DNA of 64,000 nucleotides from Notoacmeibacter ruber (lineage in GTDB: Bacteria; Pseudomonadota; Alphaproteobacteria; Rhizobiales; Rhizobiaceae): positions 2,269,501 to 2,333,500 of the forward strand of contig NZ_RCWN01000001.1 of NCBI RefSeq assembly GCF_003668555.1, in the 5' to 3' direction. The translations under genes were made by a program, and so were the position numbers. Within the stretch, counting starts at the first letter, position 1. Every line of letters starts with the position of its first letter. The notes under the pieces are model-generated. The model did no database searches, was not told the DNA's origin, and saw nothing but the letters and a program-made list of their open reading frames with translations. Shown piece after piece: positions 1-9,658 of this stretch.

Positions 1-286
1 ATTCCGGCGACACTTTCTTCTCATAGGCCTCAGAGGGGCCGTGACGGGCGGAGGCGTCGCGCTGTTGATCTTCGGCTTGTTCCATGTCTGGTCCTTAAAT
101 GCCATGGCAACGCCCGAAGGCGATCAGACGAGTGCCCTTTTCGGCAATTTTGCGATCGGCCTCACCGGCTGGCTGGGCGTCGGTGGCCTCATCATCATGA
201 TCGCCGCGTTGACGGCCATCACATCCCACGTCACCGTTCTGAACTATCTCGGCGAGATGGATCGGCGTGCGCTGGAGCAAAGATGA
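1..286 (+). CDS. ftsX: Cell division protein FtsX, C-terminal end (partial)
   Basis: The reading frame is open from the window edge and ends at a TGA at 284-286, giving about 94 C-terminal residues. Two hydrophobic segments are visible (around VALLIFGLFHVW and the stretch ending IIMIAALTAITSH), followed by a short tail with VLNYLGEMDRR. This fits the last two membrane helices of the FtsX permease-like subunit, which with FtsE couples septation to cell wall hydrolase activation. The gene lies just before a YdcF protein and plsC. The N-terminal part and ftsE are outside the window, so the assignment rests on the tail and the context. Confidence 0.7.
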   Translation, partial: FRRHFLLIGLRGAVTGGGVALLIFGLFHVWSLNAMATPEGDQTSALFGNFAIGLTGWLGVGGLIIMIAALTAITSHVTVLNYLGEMDRRALEQR

Positions 287-340
287 TGTGCCAGCCGACC
301 GGAATGCAGCGGTGCAAGGCGTTGTTTAAGGGAGACAGGG

Positions 341-1042
341 ATGCGCGATGCGGTCTATCCCGACGAGAGCACGGCGGTCTCCATGCGGCGTAGGCACGGC
401 AGTGGGGGCGGCGCGGTTCACGCATTGGCGCGACTGTTCACCTGGCTGCTGCTGGGCGCTGTGGGCGCGCTCATCGGCGGCTTCGTTTTCTTCGTCTACT
501 CGATCGGACAATTGGAAAGCCCGGCCACCTTTCCGGCCAATGCCGGCATCGTGGCCTTCACCGGGGCCTCGGGCCGCATCGAGAAGGGCCTTGAACTACT
601 GGCCGAAGGCCGGGCGGAGCGGCTGCTGATCTCTGGTGTCCATCCCGACAACACGATCGAGGATATTGCTGCCGAGCATCGCGGCAATGGCGATCTTTTC
701 GCCTGCTGCATCGATCTCGACACCGAAGCGCTGGACACGGCAGGCAATGCCCGCGAAACGCTGAATTGGGCCAGAGAGCACGATTTCGACGCGCTCATCA
801 TCGTGACGAGTGATTGGCACCTGCCGCGTTCCCTCCTGGAGCTGAGGCAGACAGATAACGAACGGCGCTTGATCGGCGTGCCGGTTCGAACCGATGTGAT
901 TCAGGAAGGCCTGTGGCTTTCCAACAGCGGGACAGTGCGCCTGCTGGTCCAGGAATACGCCAAATATCTTCTGGCGATCGTTCGAAACGCCGCTCCCGAC
1001 TCCGTCCGCAAATTCGCTGCAGCCCGAAGCTGGTCATTCTGA
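341..1042 (+). CDS. YdcF family protein (DUF218), membrane anchored
   Basis: A 233-residue protein with one N-terminal membrane helix (about residues 30-57) followed by a DUF218/YdcF domain. The family hallmark is the stretch VAFTGASGRIEKGLELL followed by LLISGVHPDN, and later TSDWHLPRS. The domain adopts a nucleotide-binding-like fold, and related proteins (SanA, YdcF) are tied to envelope integrity, but the reaction is not known. The ATG at 341 is preceded by GGGAGA. It sits between ftsX and plsC on the same strand, so an envelope role is a reasonable inference. Confidence 0.8.
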   Translation: MRDAVYPDESTAVSMRRRHGSGGGAVHALARLFTWLLLGAVGALIGGFVFFVYSIGQLESPATFPANAGIVAFTGASGRIEKGLELLAEGRAERLLISGVHPDNTIEDIAAEHRGNGDLFACCIDLDTEALDTAGNARETLNWAREHDFDALIIVTSDWHLPRSLLELRQTDNERRLIGVPVRTDVIQEGLWLSNSGTVRLLVQEYAKYLLAIVRNAAPDSVRKFAAARSWSF

Positions 1043-1133
1043 ATCTGCCTCGTTTGCCGGCGGGAACTTTGCCCTCCACCCTCGTTCGTGTATGTGGCGG
1101 GCGAAACGACCGTGACACGGGTTTGGGACGGAT

Positions 1134-1943
1134 ATGCTGGCTTTCCGATCGCTCCTCTTCAACGCGATTTTCTATCTGAATCTTCTGCTTCAGATGCTGG
1201 TCTTTGCCATTTTCACCTTTCTGGGGCCGTTCTGGTACGTGTGGGGAGTTGGAAAAGTCTGGTCGTCCAGCAGTCTCTGGCTGGCCCGCCATATCGTCGG
1301 CATTCGCGTGCAGGTCGAAGGTACCGAAAACATGGTCGACACGAACTGCATCGTGGCGATCAAGCATCAGAGTTTTCTGGATACGTTTGCGTTCGTGCCG
1401 CACATCAAGGCCGGCATGATCGTTCTGAAACGGGAGCTGACCTGGATACCGATCTTCGGCTGGTATCTGTTGCGCTTCCGCTTCATCGCCATCAACCGCG
1501 GCAGGGGCCGCGCCGTGATGGAGCAGATCGCCAACAAGGCCGCCATGCGCATGGCACGGCAGGACCGCCAGCTCATCATCTACCCGGAGGGCACACGCAA
1601 GGCCGTCGGCGCACCGCCGGACTACAAATACGGTATCGTGGAACTCTATGCCCGGCTCAACATTCCGGTCGTGCCGATTGCGCACCTTGCCGGGCTCTAT
1701 TGGCCGCGCCGCCAGTTCCGCCGCTACCCCGGCCTGATGGTCGCGCGTATTCTCGAACCGATTCCACCCGGCCTGCCCCGCCAGGAATTTCGCCGGCTCC
1801 TCTGCGAAAAGATCGAAGGCGCCTGCGACGAGCTGCTGGTCGAAGTGGCGCGCAGTGAAGACCCGCCGCCCTTTCCGCCCACGGCCATCGTCAGGCTGGA
1901 AGAACTTGGCGTTGAAACGGAAGGGCTGCCTCGCCGGAACTAA
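1134..1943 (+). CDS. plsC: 1-acyl-sn-glycerol-3-phosphate acyltransferase
   Basis: A 269-residue PlsC-type acyltransferase that would convert lysophosphatidic acid to phosphatidic acid at the inner membrane. The catalytic HX4D motif is seen as HQSFLD near residue 77, and the glycerophosphate-binding motif as YPEGTR near residue 150. A hydrophobic N-terminus (residues 5-40) anchors it in the membrane. It follows the YdcF gene on the same strand with a 91-base gap, and its stop overlaps by four bases that of the convergent chaC-like gene. Confidence 0.88.
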   Translation: MLAFRSLLFNAIFYLNLLLQMLVFAIFTFLGPFWYVWGVGKVWSSSSLWLARHIVGIRVQVEGTENMVDTNCIVAIKHQSFLDTFAFVPHIKAGMIVLKRELTWIPIFGWYLLRFRFIAINRGRGRAVMEQIANKAAMRMARQDRQLIIYPEGTRKAVGAPPDYKYGIVELYARLNIPVVPIAHLAGLYWPRRQFRRYPGLMVARILEPIPPGLPRQEFRRLLCEKIEGACDELLVEVARSEDPPPFPPTAIVRLEELGVETEGLPRRN

Positions 1944-2467
1944 CGCGCGCCAGCCTTCAATTCCTTCGCCACGGCCTCAAGCCAGCCATCCCGGATGTTG
2001 AGTTCGAGGAGATGATCGACCGTGTTGAGAACGTAGTCGGCATTGGGGCCGAACTTGCCTGTCGCCCCCGCAACACGCTGCGCCGCATCGGAGACGCTCA
2101 GCGAGCCGAGATACTGATCATGGTAGCGGTCGACGACATAACAAACCGCTTCGATGCGTCGGCCGTCTGCCAGTTGCACGTTGCGGCGGCATTCCAGATA
2201 GACGTTCGTCACCAGTTCTCGGGCGCGCAGATCGGCCATCACCTTGTCGTGCTGACGCCCATCTACGCGAAAGGCGAGGCCGACGCATGAGCCGCCCCGA
2301 TCCAGCCCGAGCACGAGGCCGGGACGTTCCGGTGTGCCGCGCATGACATGCGACGAGATGCACAGAGACCGGCGATAACCGTGCAGGCGCGCCCGGACCG
2401 TTTCCAGAGGCTCAAATTCGGGCCGCCACATCAAAGATCCATAGCCAAACACCCAGAAATCAGTCAT
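1940..2467 (-). CDS. Gamma-glutamylcyclotransferase, ChaC-like
   Basis: A 175-residue protein starting close to the family motif FGYGSLMW, which binds the gamma-glutamyl group, followed by RARLHGYRRSLC and a later YLECRR that likely carries the catalytic glutamate. ChaC proteins cleave glutathione to 5-oxoproline and Cys-Gly in the cytoplasm. Length is normal for bacterial members. It is convergent with plsC (4-base overlap at the stops) and divergent from the DUF2125 gene with only 44 bases between them, so the two promoters must be compact. Confidence 0.85.
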   Translation of the reverse strand: MTDFWVFGYGSLMWRPEFEPLETVRARLHGYRRSLCISSHVMRGTPERPGLVLGLDRGGSCVGLAFRVDGRQHDKVMADLRARELVTNVYLECRRNVQLADGRRIEAVCYVVDRYHDQYLGSLSVSDAAQRVAGATGKFGPNADYVLNTVDHLLELNIRDGWLEAVAKELKAGAR

Positions 2468-2511
2468 ATCGCCCTCATGCCCTGGCCTTTTCCATCCAAC
2501 CTTTTCTCACG

Positions 2512-3534
2512 ATGACCCGGCGACTCGCACCGCATCCAGACGATCAGAAATCCCGCCCGAGAAGCGGACGGATGGTCCTTGCGCTTGGTATCGCGCTGTT
2601 GATCGTCTTCGTGGCGTGGACGGCGGGCTGGTTCTATATGGCGAGCCGCCTCGAATCGCAAATGCGGCAGGCGATCGCGCAGTTCAGCGAAGGCAGCGGT
2701 GAGGCCTCCTGTGCTCAGATGGACGTCTGGGGCTATCCCTTCCAGCTCGGCGTCTCCTGCGAGCCCGTCACCTTTCTGACCGATGATCGTCAGTATGCCG
2801 GCAAGGCGAAGGCGTTTCACTCGTCGGTTCAGCTCAACGATCCGAATCGCATTGCCGGAGAGGTCGAGGCACCGCTTCAGCTCGAAAGCTCGCGCTTTCC
2901 GCCGCTCAGTGTCGGCTGGGACCATATGAGCCTTTCGACCCGCTACGCCGAGCCGCTGCCCGAAACTCTATCGATCGATGGCCGAAACGTGACGTTCGTC
3001 TTGCAGGAAAACGGCTCCCTCCTCGCCGAAGTGGGGCGCCTTCTTGTGAAGACGAAAGTCGATCAAAGCGACCTCGACATCACCCTGCGCCTCGCCGATA
3101 TGACGTCCCCGATGACCGGTGGCGAAGGCTTACCGCCTCTGTCGCTCGAAGCCGATGTAAGCCTTACCGATGGTGTGCCGATACTCGCACAAAACGGCCT
3201 TGCTTCAATGCGGGGACTATCCGGCCGCCTCGATCAGGTTCATCTGCGGGCCGGATCGGGAGACGCACAACTCTGGATATCGGGTGACTATGAAGTCGAT
3301 TCGGATGGATTGATCGACGGCGATATCAAGATCAAGCTGCAATCGCCGGAAGAGATCGGAGACCTTCTTGCTGAACTCGTTCCGGCCGAAGCCGATGCGA
3401 TCCGAGGGGCATTTGATGCCTTGGACAATTTTGCCGTCAATGACGGTCGAACACCTTCGATCCCGGTGAAGGTCGAAAACGGCGTCCCGTCGATTCTCTT
3501 CATCAAGCTGCCGGCAATCCCGCCGCTGCCTTGA
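2512..3534 (+). CDS. DUF2125 domain-containing protein
   Basis: A 340-residue protein with an arginine-rich cytoplasmic start, one membrane helix (about residues 21-43) and a long exported domain. The pattern GWFYMASRLESQM followed by a Cys-containing segment (ASCAQMDVWGYPFQ) matches the alphaproteobacterial DUF2125 family, whose function is unknown. The two cysteines near residues 64 and 80 could form a disulfide outside the membrane. It converges on tyrA, with 34 bases between the stops. The start chosen overlaps no neighbour and lies 44 bases from the divergent chaC-like gene. Confidence 0.75.
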   Translation: MTRRLAPHPDDQKSRPRSGRMVLALGIALLIVFVAWTAGWFYMASRLESQMRQAIAQFSEGSGEASCAQMDVWGYPFQLGVSCEPVTFLTDDRQYAGKAKAFHSSVQLNDPNRIAGEVEAPLQLESSRFPPLSVGWDHMSLSTRYAEPLPETLSIDGRNVTFVLQENGSLLAEVGRLLVKTKVDQSDLDITLRLADMTSPMTGGEGLPPLSLEADVSLTDGVPILAQNGLASMRGLSGRLDQVHLRAGSGDAQLWISGDYEVDSDGLIDGDIKIKLQSPEEIGDLLAELVPAEADAIRGAFDALDNFAVNDGRTPSIPVKVENGVPSILFIKLPAIPPLP

Positions 3535-3568
3535 GAAAGCAAAGCGCGGGAGCGGTCGCCAATAGCGA

Positions 3569-4516
3569 TCAGGACTTTGCGTTCTCGCTCTTTCCGCGGA
3601 CGACGGAACGTCCGAAGTCTGCGACATCCACATCCTGACCAGCCTCGATAATTCCGCTGCGAATGGCGCGGGTGCGCGTGAACAGATCGAAAAGCGCCTC
3701 ACCGTCGCCACGACGCACGGCCTTCCGAAGGGCCGTCAAATCTTCCGAAAAACGCGAGAGCATTTCGAGGATCGCGTCGCGATTGTGCAGGCAGACGTCG
3801 CGCCACATGGTCGGATCGGAAGAGGCCAGCCGCGTGAAGTCGCGAAAGCCCGAAGCCGAGTACTTGATGACTTCACGCTCGGTGACGCTCTCCAGTTCAT
3901 CGGCGGTGCCGACAATATTGTAGGCGATCAGATGCGGTACATGGCTTACCAGGGCGAGCACCTGGTCATGGTGCCCCGCTTCCATCACCTCGACGCGGCT
4001 GCCACATGCTTCCCAGAATGCCGTAAGCGCCTCCATCGCCGGTGAACCCGTCTCATCCTTCGTCGGGATCAGAATGCACCAGCGGTCCTCGAAGAGCGAG
4101 GCAAAGCCTGCCGAAGGACCGCTCTTCTCGGTGCCCGCGATCGGGTGACCCGCGATGAAATGCACATGATCGGGCAATTCCGGCGCCATTTGCGCGATGA
4201 CGGAGCGTTTCGTCGATCCGACATCCGTCACGATGGCGCCTTTTTTCAGAGCGGGCGCGATCTGCCGCGCCACCGCGCCCGACGCGCCGACCGGCACGGA
4301 CACGATCACAAGGTCGGCATCCTTGACCGCCTCGGCCGCATCCAGCTCATACCGGTCGCCCAGTTCAAGCGAACGCGCTTCTTCGAGCGTCTCTTCACGG
4401 CGCGTGGAGATCACGACTTCACCGGCCAGCTTCTCCCGCACAATCACTCTCGCGAGGGAGGAGCCGATCAGGCCGATACCGATCAGCGCGATGCGGTCGA
4501 ACATCGGTTGTGTCAT
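3569..4516 (-). CDS. tyrA: Prephenate/arogenate dehydrogenase
   Basis: A 315-residue dehydrogenase with the Rossmann motif [12 protein letters not shown] at the N-terminus and the family stretch [12 protein letters not shown], then [12 protein letters not shown], which lines the active site. It oxidatively decarboxylates prephenate or arogenate in tyrosine synthesis. Its ATG overlaps the stop of hisC (ATGA, 4 bases), so the two are translationally coupled. Because hisC-type aminotransferases can transaminate aromatic precursors, the pair probably makes tyrosine together. This short monofunctional form carries no chorismate mutase domain. Confidence 0.9.
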   Translation of the reverse strand: MTQPMFDRIALIGIGLIGSSLARVIVREKLAGEVVISTRREETLEEARSLELGDRYELDAAEAVKDADLVIVSVPVGASGAVARQIAPALKKGAIVTDVGSTKRSVIAQMAPELPDHVHFIAGHPIAGTEKSGPSAGFASLFEDRWCILIPTKDETGSPAMEALTAFWEACGSRVEVMEAGHHDQVLALVSHVPHLIAYNIVGTADELESVTEREVIKYSASGFRDFTRLASSDPTMWRDVCLHNRDAILEMLSRFSEDLTALRKAVRRGDGEALFDLFTRTRAIRSGIIEAGQDVDVADFGRSVVRGKSENAKS

Positions 4517-5640
4517 GCGCGGTCCAGAAATTCCGCGAGAGCCGCCAGCACGCCTTCATTGGCCTCGGCGGCGCCGATCGTCATCCGCAGCGCGTTCGGA
4601 AAGCCGTAGCCGCCAACCTGCCGCAGGATGAAACCGCGCTCTGAAAGGAACGTGTCCGCTTCGGAAGCGCTCTTGGTCTCGTCTCCTTCGGGAAAATGGA
4701 TCAGGACGAAATTACCGACCGACGGCGTGACGCGAAGCCCAAGGGCTTCAAGACCCTCGGTCACCTTCTTGAGCCATTCCGTATTATGGGCGACCGCTTT
4801 GGCGATGTGGGTTTGATCACCCATAGCCGCGACCCCGGCAGCAATGGCCGGTCCGGTGACATTGAAGGGGCCGCGAATCCGGTTCAACGCATCGATCACG
4901 GCCTCGGGACCGTAGATCCAGCCAAGCCGCAGCGATGCCAAGCCGTAGATCTTCGAAAAGGTCCGCGTCATGACAACGTTGCCTGCGCTCCGAACCAGTT
5001 CGATACCTGCCTCGTAGTCGTCCTTCTCGACGTATTCCGCATAAGCCGCGTCGAGGACCAGCACCACGTGTTTCGGCAAACCCTCGTGGAGCCGCTTTAC
5101 TTCGCTGGCGGGCAGATACGTCCCTGTCGGATTGTTCGGATTGGCAAGGAACACAATCTTCGTGCGCTCGGTCACCGCCGCCAAAATGGCGTCGACGTCA
5201 GCGGTTTCATCGGTCTCGGGCGCGATGACGGGAACACCACCCGCAGCCAGAATGGCGATGCGGTAGACGAGGAAACCGTGCTGGCAATAAATGCCTTCAT
5301 CACCCGGATTGAGGTAGGTGTAGGCCAGAAGGGAAAGAAGCTCGTCCGAACCCGCGCCGCAAATGATCCGCTCCGGATCAAGGCCATGCGCTGCGCCGAT
5401 CGCCTCGCGCAGATCGGCAGCCGAGCCGTCAGGATAGCGCTCCAGCGTCTCGCCACTGTCACGAAAGGCTTCGATCGCGACAGGCGATGCTCCAAGCGGG
5501 GTTTCGTTGGACGAAAGCTTGTGAAGACGCGCCTGGCCCTCCCCCTTGCTGCGGCCAGGCACATAAGGGCTTATGGAGGCGATCGTGTCGCGCGCGAGTG
5601 GGGCGTCGATTATCTTGAACTCGGTCATGTCTGCGCTCAT
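4513..5640 (-). CDS. hisC: Histidinol-phosphate / aromatic aminotransferase
   Basis: A PLP-dependent class I/II aminotransferase of about 375 residues. Visible features are [13 protein letters not shown] near the start, [14 protein letters not shown], and the PLP-lysine motif [15 protein letters not shown]. It could act in histidine synthesis, in aromatic amino acid synthesis, or both; coupling to tyrA favours an aromatic role. Two in-frame starts, 5640 (MSADMTEF) and 5628 (MTEF), are equally plausible since neither has a clear Shine-Dalgarno. The open frame extends further upstream, but that part reads into the methyltransferase gene and is not typical protein. Confidence 0.87.
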   Translation of the reverse strand: MSADMTEFKIIDAPLARDTIASISPYVPGRSKGEGQARLHKLSSNETPLGASPVAIEAFRDSGETLERYPDGSAADLREAIGAAHGLDPERIICGAGSDELLSLLAYTYLNPGDEGIYCQHGFLVYRIAILAAGGVPVIAPETDETADVDAILAAVTERTKIVFLANPNNPTGTYLPASEVKRLHEGLPKHVVLVLDAAYAEYVEKDDYEAGIELVRSAGNVVMTRTFSKIYGLASLRLGWIYGPEAVIDALNRIRGPFNVTGPAIAAGVAAMGDQTHIAKAVAHNTEWLKKVTEGLEALGLRVTPSVGNFVLIHFPEGDETKSASEADTFLSERGFILRQVGGYGFPNALRMTIGAAEANEGVLAALAEFLDRA

Positions 5641-5665
5641 GGCAATGAAAATCGTCGAGGGGTGA

Positions 5666-6433
5666 TTATCTGCCCCAGTCTCGTCTGTCGAGTGCAGCAC
5701 GGTGACGGCCAAGTGCGCCGGCAGGCTGCAAAACAGGCTGAAAGACCCGTCGGCTGGCGCGCTCGGCGACGGGCAATCCTTGATAAAGACGCTTCTCGGC
5801 CACAACGATGCGGACTCCGGCAAATAAAGGCCAGAATCGCCGGCCCAACCGCTCCATCGCGCCGGCAAATCGGAGAGCGAAGCGGCGACGCAGCGGCGGG
5901 AAGTGCAGAGCTTCGACGCGGTGCGTCACCGTTAGATTGCTCTCTTCGAGCAGCCGTGAAAGCTGGCCTTCCGAAAAAGGGCGGCCGGTACCGAAAGGCG
6001 TATGCTCGAACCGGGCCCACAGCCCTCTACGGCTCGGCACGACGGCAACCACGCGCCCGCCGGGAGAAAGAACCCGCCAGGCTTCGGTCAGCGTTTCGCG
6101 AGGATTTTCCGAATGCTCCAGCGCATGGACGTATAAAAGTCGGTCGACCGAACTGTCGGCAAGCGGCAGTTCCTCGTCGAAAATGAGCGCGGTGGCGCTT
6201 TTTGCGTCCGTCGGCCAGGCCACGGCACCCTGCCCCGCGGGCATGAAGCATAGCGTTCGTTCGGCTTCGGAAGCGAAGCGATCAAGCCAGGGAACCGGAT
6301 AGCCGACCCCGACAAACCGCTCCGAGGCACTCGGTTCCCATACCGATGAAAGAGCGCGCGCGATCGATTGCTCCGCCAGTTGGCCTAGCGGGCTTGAATA
6401 AAAGTCTCGTAGGGCGCGAATTTCACAATGCAT
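5666..6433 (-). CDS. Class I SAM-dependent methyltransferase
   Basis: A 255-residue methyltransferase-like protein. The start at 6433 gives [12 protein letters not shown], leading into a variant SAM-binding loop ([11 protein letters not shown]). Motif [19 protein letters not shown] and the post-motif [19 protein letters not shown] are characteristic of the Methyltransf_11 family. The substrate is unknown. It is the first gene of a minus-strand group leading into hisC and tyrA, 25 bases upstream of hisC, and is divergent from gloB (97-base gap). In many Rhizobiales this gene sits beside gloB, but I cannot assign a role from that. Confidence 0.8.
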   Translation of the reverse strand: MHCEIRALRDFYSSPLGQLAEQSIARALSSVWEPSASERFVGVGYPVPWLDRFASEAERTLCFMPAGQGAVAWPTDAKSATALIFDEELPLADSSVDRLLYVHALEHSENPRETLTEAWRVLSPGGRVVAVVPSRRGLWARFEHTPFGTGRPFSEGQLSRLLEESNLTVTHRVEALHFPPLRRRFALRFAGAMERLGRRFWPLFAGVRIVVAEKRLYQGLPVAERASRRVFQPVLQPAGALGRHRAALDRRDWGR

Positions 6434-6530
6434 GGCAGCAAGATAAGGCACCTCTTTCGTCAGGAAAACCTTGACCGTCATCGCCAGCGCTGCACCTTCG
6501 GGGAGAATGGAAAAGCGATGGAGGCCCAGC

Positions 6531-7298
6531 ATGGCGCTGCAGATCGAACAGTTCATGGCGCGCGACGACAATTTCTGCGTGCTGGTGCATGATCCTGATA
6601 GCCACAGCACCATATCCATCGACGCGCCGAAAGAAGGGCCGATTCTCGACGCCCTCGAAAGGACGGGCTGGAACCTCACTCACATCCTGATCACGCATCA
6701 CCACGGCGATCATGTCGAAGCGATCAAGCCATTGAAACACCGTTTCACGCCCAAGGTCATCGGACCGAAGGCGGAAGCAGACAAGATCGACGGCCTCGAT
6801 GAACTGGTCGGCGATGCCGACACCGTTTCGATTTGCGGCGAGGATATCCAGGTGATCGAGACGCCGGGCCACACCGCCGGCCATGTCTGCTACTTCTTCC
6901 CCAAAAACAAGCTGCTATTTGCCGCCGACACACTATTTGCGATGGGATGCGGACGCCTGTTCGAGCGCAGCCCCGAGGATATGCAGCGAAGCTTCGACAA
7001 GCTGGCCGAGCTGCCGGACGACACAAAGGTCTATTGCGGCCACGAATACACGCTGGCTAACGCGAAATTTGCCGTGACCGTCGATCCGGAAAATGAGAAG
7101 CTGAGGGAGCAGCTGGAGAAGGTTGCCGCCCAACGCGAGGCGGGCGAAGCGACGTTGCCGACCACGATCGGGCTGGAAAAAGAGACCAACCCTTATTTTC
7201 GCACCCGCGACGACGTGCTGAAGAAGGCGCTGAATATGGAAGCCGCCTCGGCAGCGGAGGTATTTGCTGAAATCCGCTCGAGAAAAGACAATTTCTAG
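6531..7298 (+). CDS. gloB: Hydroxyacylglutathione hydrolase (glyoxalase II)
   Basis: A 255-residue metallo-beta-lactamase-fold enzyme hydrolysing S-lactoylglutathione to lactate and glutathione, the second step of methylglyoxal detoxification. The metal motif THHHGDH lies at about residues 55-61, with further ligands in [29 protein letters not shown] and YCGHEYT. The C-terminal HAGH domain is complete. The start at 6531 is set by GGAGG seven bases upstream. Its stop overlaps that of the convergent transporter gene by four bases. Confidence 0.92.
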   Translation: MALQIEQFMARDDNFCVLVHDPDSHSTISIDAPKEGPILDALERTGWNLTHILITHHHGDHVEAIKPLKHRFTPKVIGPKAEADKIDGLDELVGDADTVSICGEDIQVIETPGHTAGHVCYFFPKNKLLFAADTLFAMGCGRLFERSPEDMQRSFDKLAELPDDTKVYCGHEYTLANAKFAVTVDPENEKLREQLEKVAAQREAGEATLPTTIGLEKETNPYFRTRDDVLKKALNMEAASAAEVFAEIRSRKDNF

Positions 7299-8203
7299 GT
7301 CGGGGAAGGGCCGGCCGACTTTGCCAGCTTTCGCCGCGCAAGCAATGATGAGGCGGCGAGGCCTGCGCCTGACGTGATCAGTAGACATGCCAGCCCGATC
7401 CGCCAGGTGAGTTCTGCCTGGCCGAAAGCGATCAGCAGAAGCGTCGATAGAAGGGGAGCCGCATAGGCTGCCGCCCCGAGCACGGCAACATCGCCGCGTT
7501 TCATCCCCTCATCCCAGAAGAAAAAGGCGATCCCCACGGGCCCAAGGCCGAGGCATAGGACGGCCATCCATTCCACGCTGTTCTCGGGCAGAACCGTCGC
7601 CTCGACCATCGCGTGCATGACGAAGCTCAGAGCGCTGGTACCGAGGCAGTACCACGTTACGGCCAAGGTCGGCACCTCGTGAAACCGGCGTGCAGCGAGC
7701 GAATACATCGTCCAGAAGAATGCTGCGCCAAGCGCAAGCGCATATCCCGGCAGGTACTCCGCCTCGAAGCGGAACGCGCCGTCCTTCATCACGATGAGGA
7801 CCGTGCCGATCAGACCGAGCAGCGCGCCCGTCCATTGCCGCCAACCCGGCGTGTTGCCCGCCACGAGCCCCGATCCCAGAACGATGAATAACGGCCACAG
7901 ATAGTTGAGCAGATTGGCCTCGACCGGAGGCGCCAGCCTGAGACTGGCAAAATAAAGTGCGTGGAAGAAGAACAGGCCCGCAGTACCGAAACCGATAACG
8001 AAGGGTGGCAACCGCAAGGTTTGCCAAAAGATCGCTCGCCCTTTCGCCGTCGCAAGGCCGAAGGAGAGCCCAACCATGGTCGCGACGGCGAAGGCCATCC
8101 CGTTCAGCAGAAGCGGTGGCACCTCGCCGGAAAGAGTCGTGAACAGAGCCAGCGAGGCCCAGAGCAGCACAGCCAGAAAACCGATGGCGGTCGAACGGAT
8201 CAT
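7295..8203 (-). CDS. EamA/DMT family exporter, YddG-like
   Basis: A 302-residue integral membrane protein with about ten hydrophobic helices in the two-fold EamA repeat. The N-terminal [16 protein letters not shown] and the central [17 protein letters not shown] resemble the aromatic amino acid exporter YddG, and [17 protein letters not shown] marks the second repeat. The likely job is proton-coupled metabolite or amino acid export, but the substrate is inferred from similarity only. It stands alone: convergent with gloB and 45 bases downstream of the DUF3108 gene on the same strand. Confidence 0.82.
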   Translation of the reverse strand: MIRSTAIGFLAVLLWASLALFTTLSGEVPPLLLNGMAFAVATMVGLSFGLATAKGRAIFWQTLRLPPFVIGFGTAGLFFFHALYFASLRLAPPVEANLLNYLWPLFIVLGSGLVAGNTPGWRQWTGALLGLIGTVLIVMKDGAFRFEAEYLPGYALALGAAFFWTMYSLAARRFHEVPTLAVTWYCLGTSALSFVMHAMVEATVLPENSVEWMAVLCLGLGPVGIAFFFWDEGMKRGDVAVLGAAAYAAPLLSTLLLIAFGQAELTWRIGLACLLITSGAGLAASSLLARRKLAKSAGPSPT

Positions 8204-8248
8204 GCCGCGGCCTTAGGCGACAGCCAGCGACCGGACAAGCGATAAAGT

Positions 8249-9031
8249 TCAGGGGCGGCCGTATATTTCGGATGCCCGAATGCGCAGCGTCGCATCCTTG
8301 TGCGGAATGACCGCCGATACGGGCACCCAATATAGCCCCACGGGATTGGCCCAGACGATCTCAATGGTCTGGCGCGCCAGATGTCTGCGCGACGAACTGT
8401 TGGTGCTGTAACCCGCAATGGGTGTGAAACGCGCCTTGCATTCGATGCCGCGCTCGGGTGCGCCCTTGATGGCAACCGGGACCGGCTTCGGCGCACTCAG
8501 TGCCAGGGTCAGGCGCATTTCGCCATCGAAGAGGTCCAGCGTTCGGTCGCAGACGGCGCGGGCCGTATCGGCCTCGATGACGAGCCCGGTGAACATATCG
8601 ACAAAACCGGCGCGCGCAGCGCCATCGAGCGGAACCCAGGCATCTCCATCTTTCCGCTTATTCTCCGGCTTGGTCTTCAGTTCGGTCAGCGTGTCGCCTG
8701 ACCATTTCGCCGTCCCGCGCCAGGGATCCTTGCCCTCATATTTCATGGCGAAGTCATCGGGCTTCCAGCCCTCCGGCGTCACGCGGCCATCGACCGACAG
8801 CTTGCCCCGGATAGCGCCGAATATGCGGCCGACACCCGCCGGCCGAAGTTTGCCGTCGACCGTGTAGCGCTGGTCATTGCCCTTCCAGTCGATCTCGATC
8901 TTCATCGCGGGCAGGCCGAAAACCGAAAACACATAGTCGGCACCGAGACTGACGGCGCCGGCCGGTTGGGCCATCAGGGGCGCCACCGAAAGAATGAGCG
9001 TGAAAAGCCGCCCTTTTGCGCTTATAGCCAT
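8249..9031 (-). CDS. DUF3108 domain-containing exported protein
   Basis: A 260-residue protein with an N-terminal signal peptide (hydrophobic run to about residue 26, cleavage likely near AGAVS) and a DUF3108-type domain of predicted beta-rich structure. The segment FSVFGLPAMKIEIDWKGND and the conserved late CKARFTPIAGYS fit this periplasmic family, which has no established function. Two cysteines (near CDRTLDLF and ECKARF) may form a disulfide. It is divergent from rpmB across a 262-base gap and is followed on the same strand by the EamA exporter. Confidence 0.75.
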   Translation of the reverse strand: MAISAKGRLFTLILSVAPLMAQPAGAVSLGADYVFSVFGLPAMKIEIDWKGNDQRYTVDGKLRPAGVGRIFGAIRGKLSVDGRVTPEGWKPDDFAMKYEGKDPWRGTAKWSGDTLTELKTKPENKRKDGDAWVPLDGAARAGFVDMFTGLVIEADTARAVCDRTLDLFDGEMRLTLALSAPKPVPVAIKGAPERGIECKARFTPIAGYSTNSSSRRHLARQTIEIVWANPVGLYWVPVSAVIPHKDATLRIRASEIYGRP

Positions 9032-9138
9032 CCAATATTCCGATCCTGTTCGTGGACCGTCCCTCTTGGCCCACTAACAACGGCCAAATACGGCGCCATG
9101 ACGGCGGAGCCCAGCCTCGCATATCTCGGCGTTCCCGA

Positions 9139-9167
9139 CTTGACGGCGCGATCCGTTACCACTATGG
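9139..9167 (+). promoter_or_regulatory. Predicted rpmB promoter
   Basis: CTTGAC at 9139-9144, a 17-base spacer, and CTATGG at 9162-9167 fit the alphaproteobacterial housekeeping consensus (CTTGAC-N17-CTATAT). Transcription would begin near 9174, about 120 bases before the rpmB start codon. Confidence 0.55.
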
Positions 9168-9200
9168 AACATCAACTTTTCCGGCCGACCTGCCGAACAG

Positions 9201-9223
9201 AGCCGCGCACGCGCGGCTTTTTT
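9201..9223 (+). terminator. Intrinsic terminator/attenuator in the rpmB leader
   Basis: AGCCGCGC (9201-9208) and GCGCGGCT (9211-9218) are perfectly complementary around a tight centre and run straight into six T residues (9218-9223). This is a complete terminator placed between the predicted rpmB promoter and the rpmB start codon, 70 bases before the ATG. No plus-strand gene lies upstream that it could otherwise serve. Confidence 0.65.
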
Positions 9224-9293
9224 CGCGTCTCGGCTAAGCGGCTCGAAGGCGCTGACCGCCCGGCCACGCATCAAGAACGAAGGAACACTGACA

Positions 9294-9596
9294 ATGTCCC
9301 GCATCTGCGAATTGACCGGCAAGGGCGTATTGGTTGGCAACAACGTCTCCCATGCCAACAACAAGACCAAGCGTCGCTTCCTGCCGAACCTCGTCAACGT
9401 CTCTCTGATGTCCGACGCGACCGGCCAGAGCTACCGCCTGCGTGTTTCGGCCGCGGCGCTCCGCACCGTCGAACATCGCGGTGGCCTCGACAACTTCCTG
9501 ATGAAGTCCCGCAACGAAATCCTTTCGCAGCGGGCCCGCCTGATCAAGCGTCAGGTTCAGAAGGCCCTCGACAAGGAAAACCTGCCGGCCGCGTAA
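9294..9596 (+). CDS. rpmB: 50S ribosomal protein L28
   Basis: A 100-residue protein beginning [20 protein letters not shown], the L28 signature, with the basic segment [11 protein letters not shown] and a C-terminus typical of the longer alphaproteobacterial L28. It is a structural component of the large ribosomal subunit. The start is preceded by GAAGGAA. The gene is monocistronic: it has its own predicted promoter, a terminator-like leader, and a strong terminator directly after the stop. Confidence 0.97.
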   Translation: MSRICELTGKGVLVGNNVSHANNKTKRRFLPNLVNVSLMSDATGQSYRLRVSAAALRTVEHRGGLDNFLMKSRNEILSQRARLIKRQVQKALDKENLPAA

Positions 9597-9626
9597 GCGC
9601 CAACGGTTTTCGGAAGACTTTTGAAG

Positions 9627-9652
9627 CGGGCCGGCAACGGCCCGTTTTTTTT
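9627..9652 (+). terminator. rpmB terminator
   Basis: A seven-base stem, CGGGCCG (9627-9633) with CGGCCCG (9638-9644), is closed by a GCAA tetraloop and followed by eight T residues. It lies 30 bases after the rpmB stop. Confidence 0.9.
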
Positions 9653-9658
9653 ATTGGG

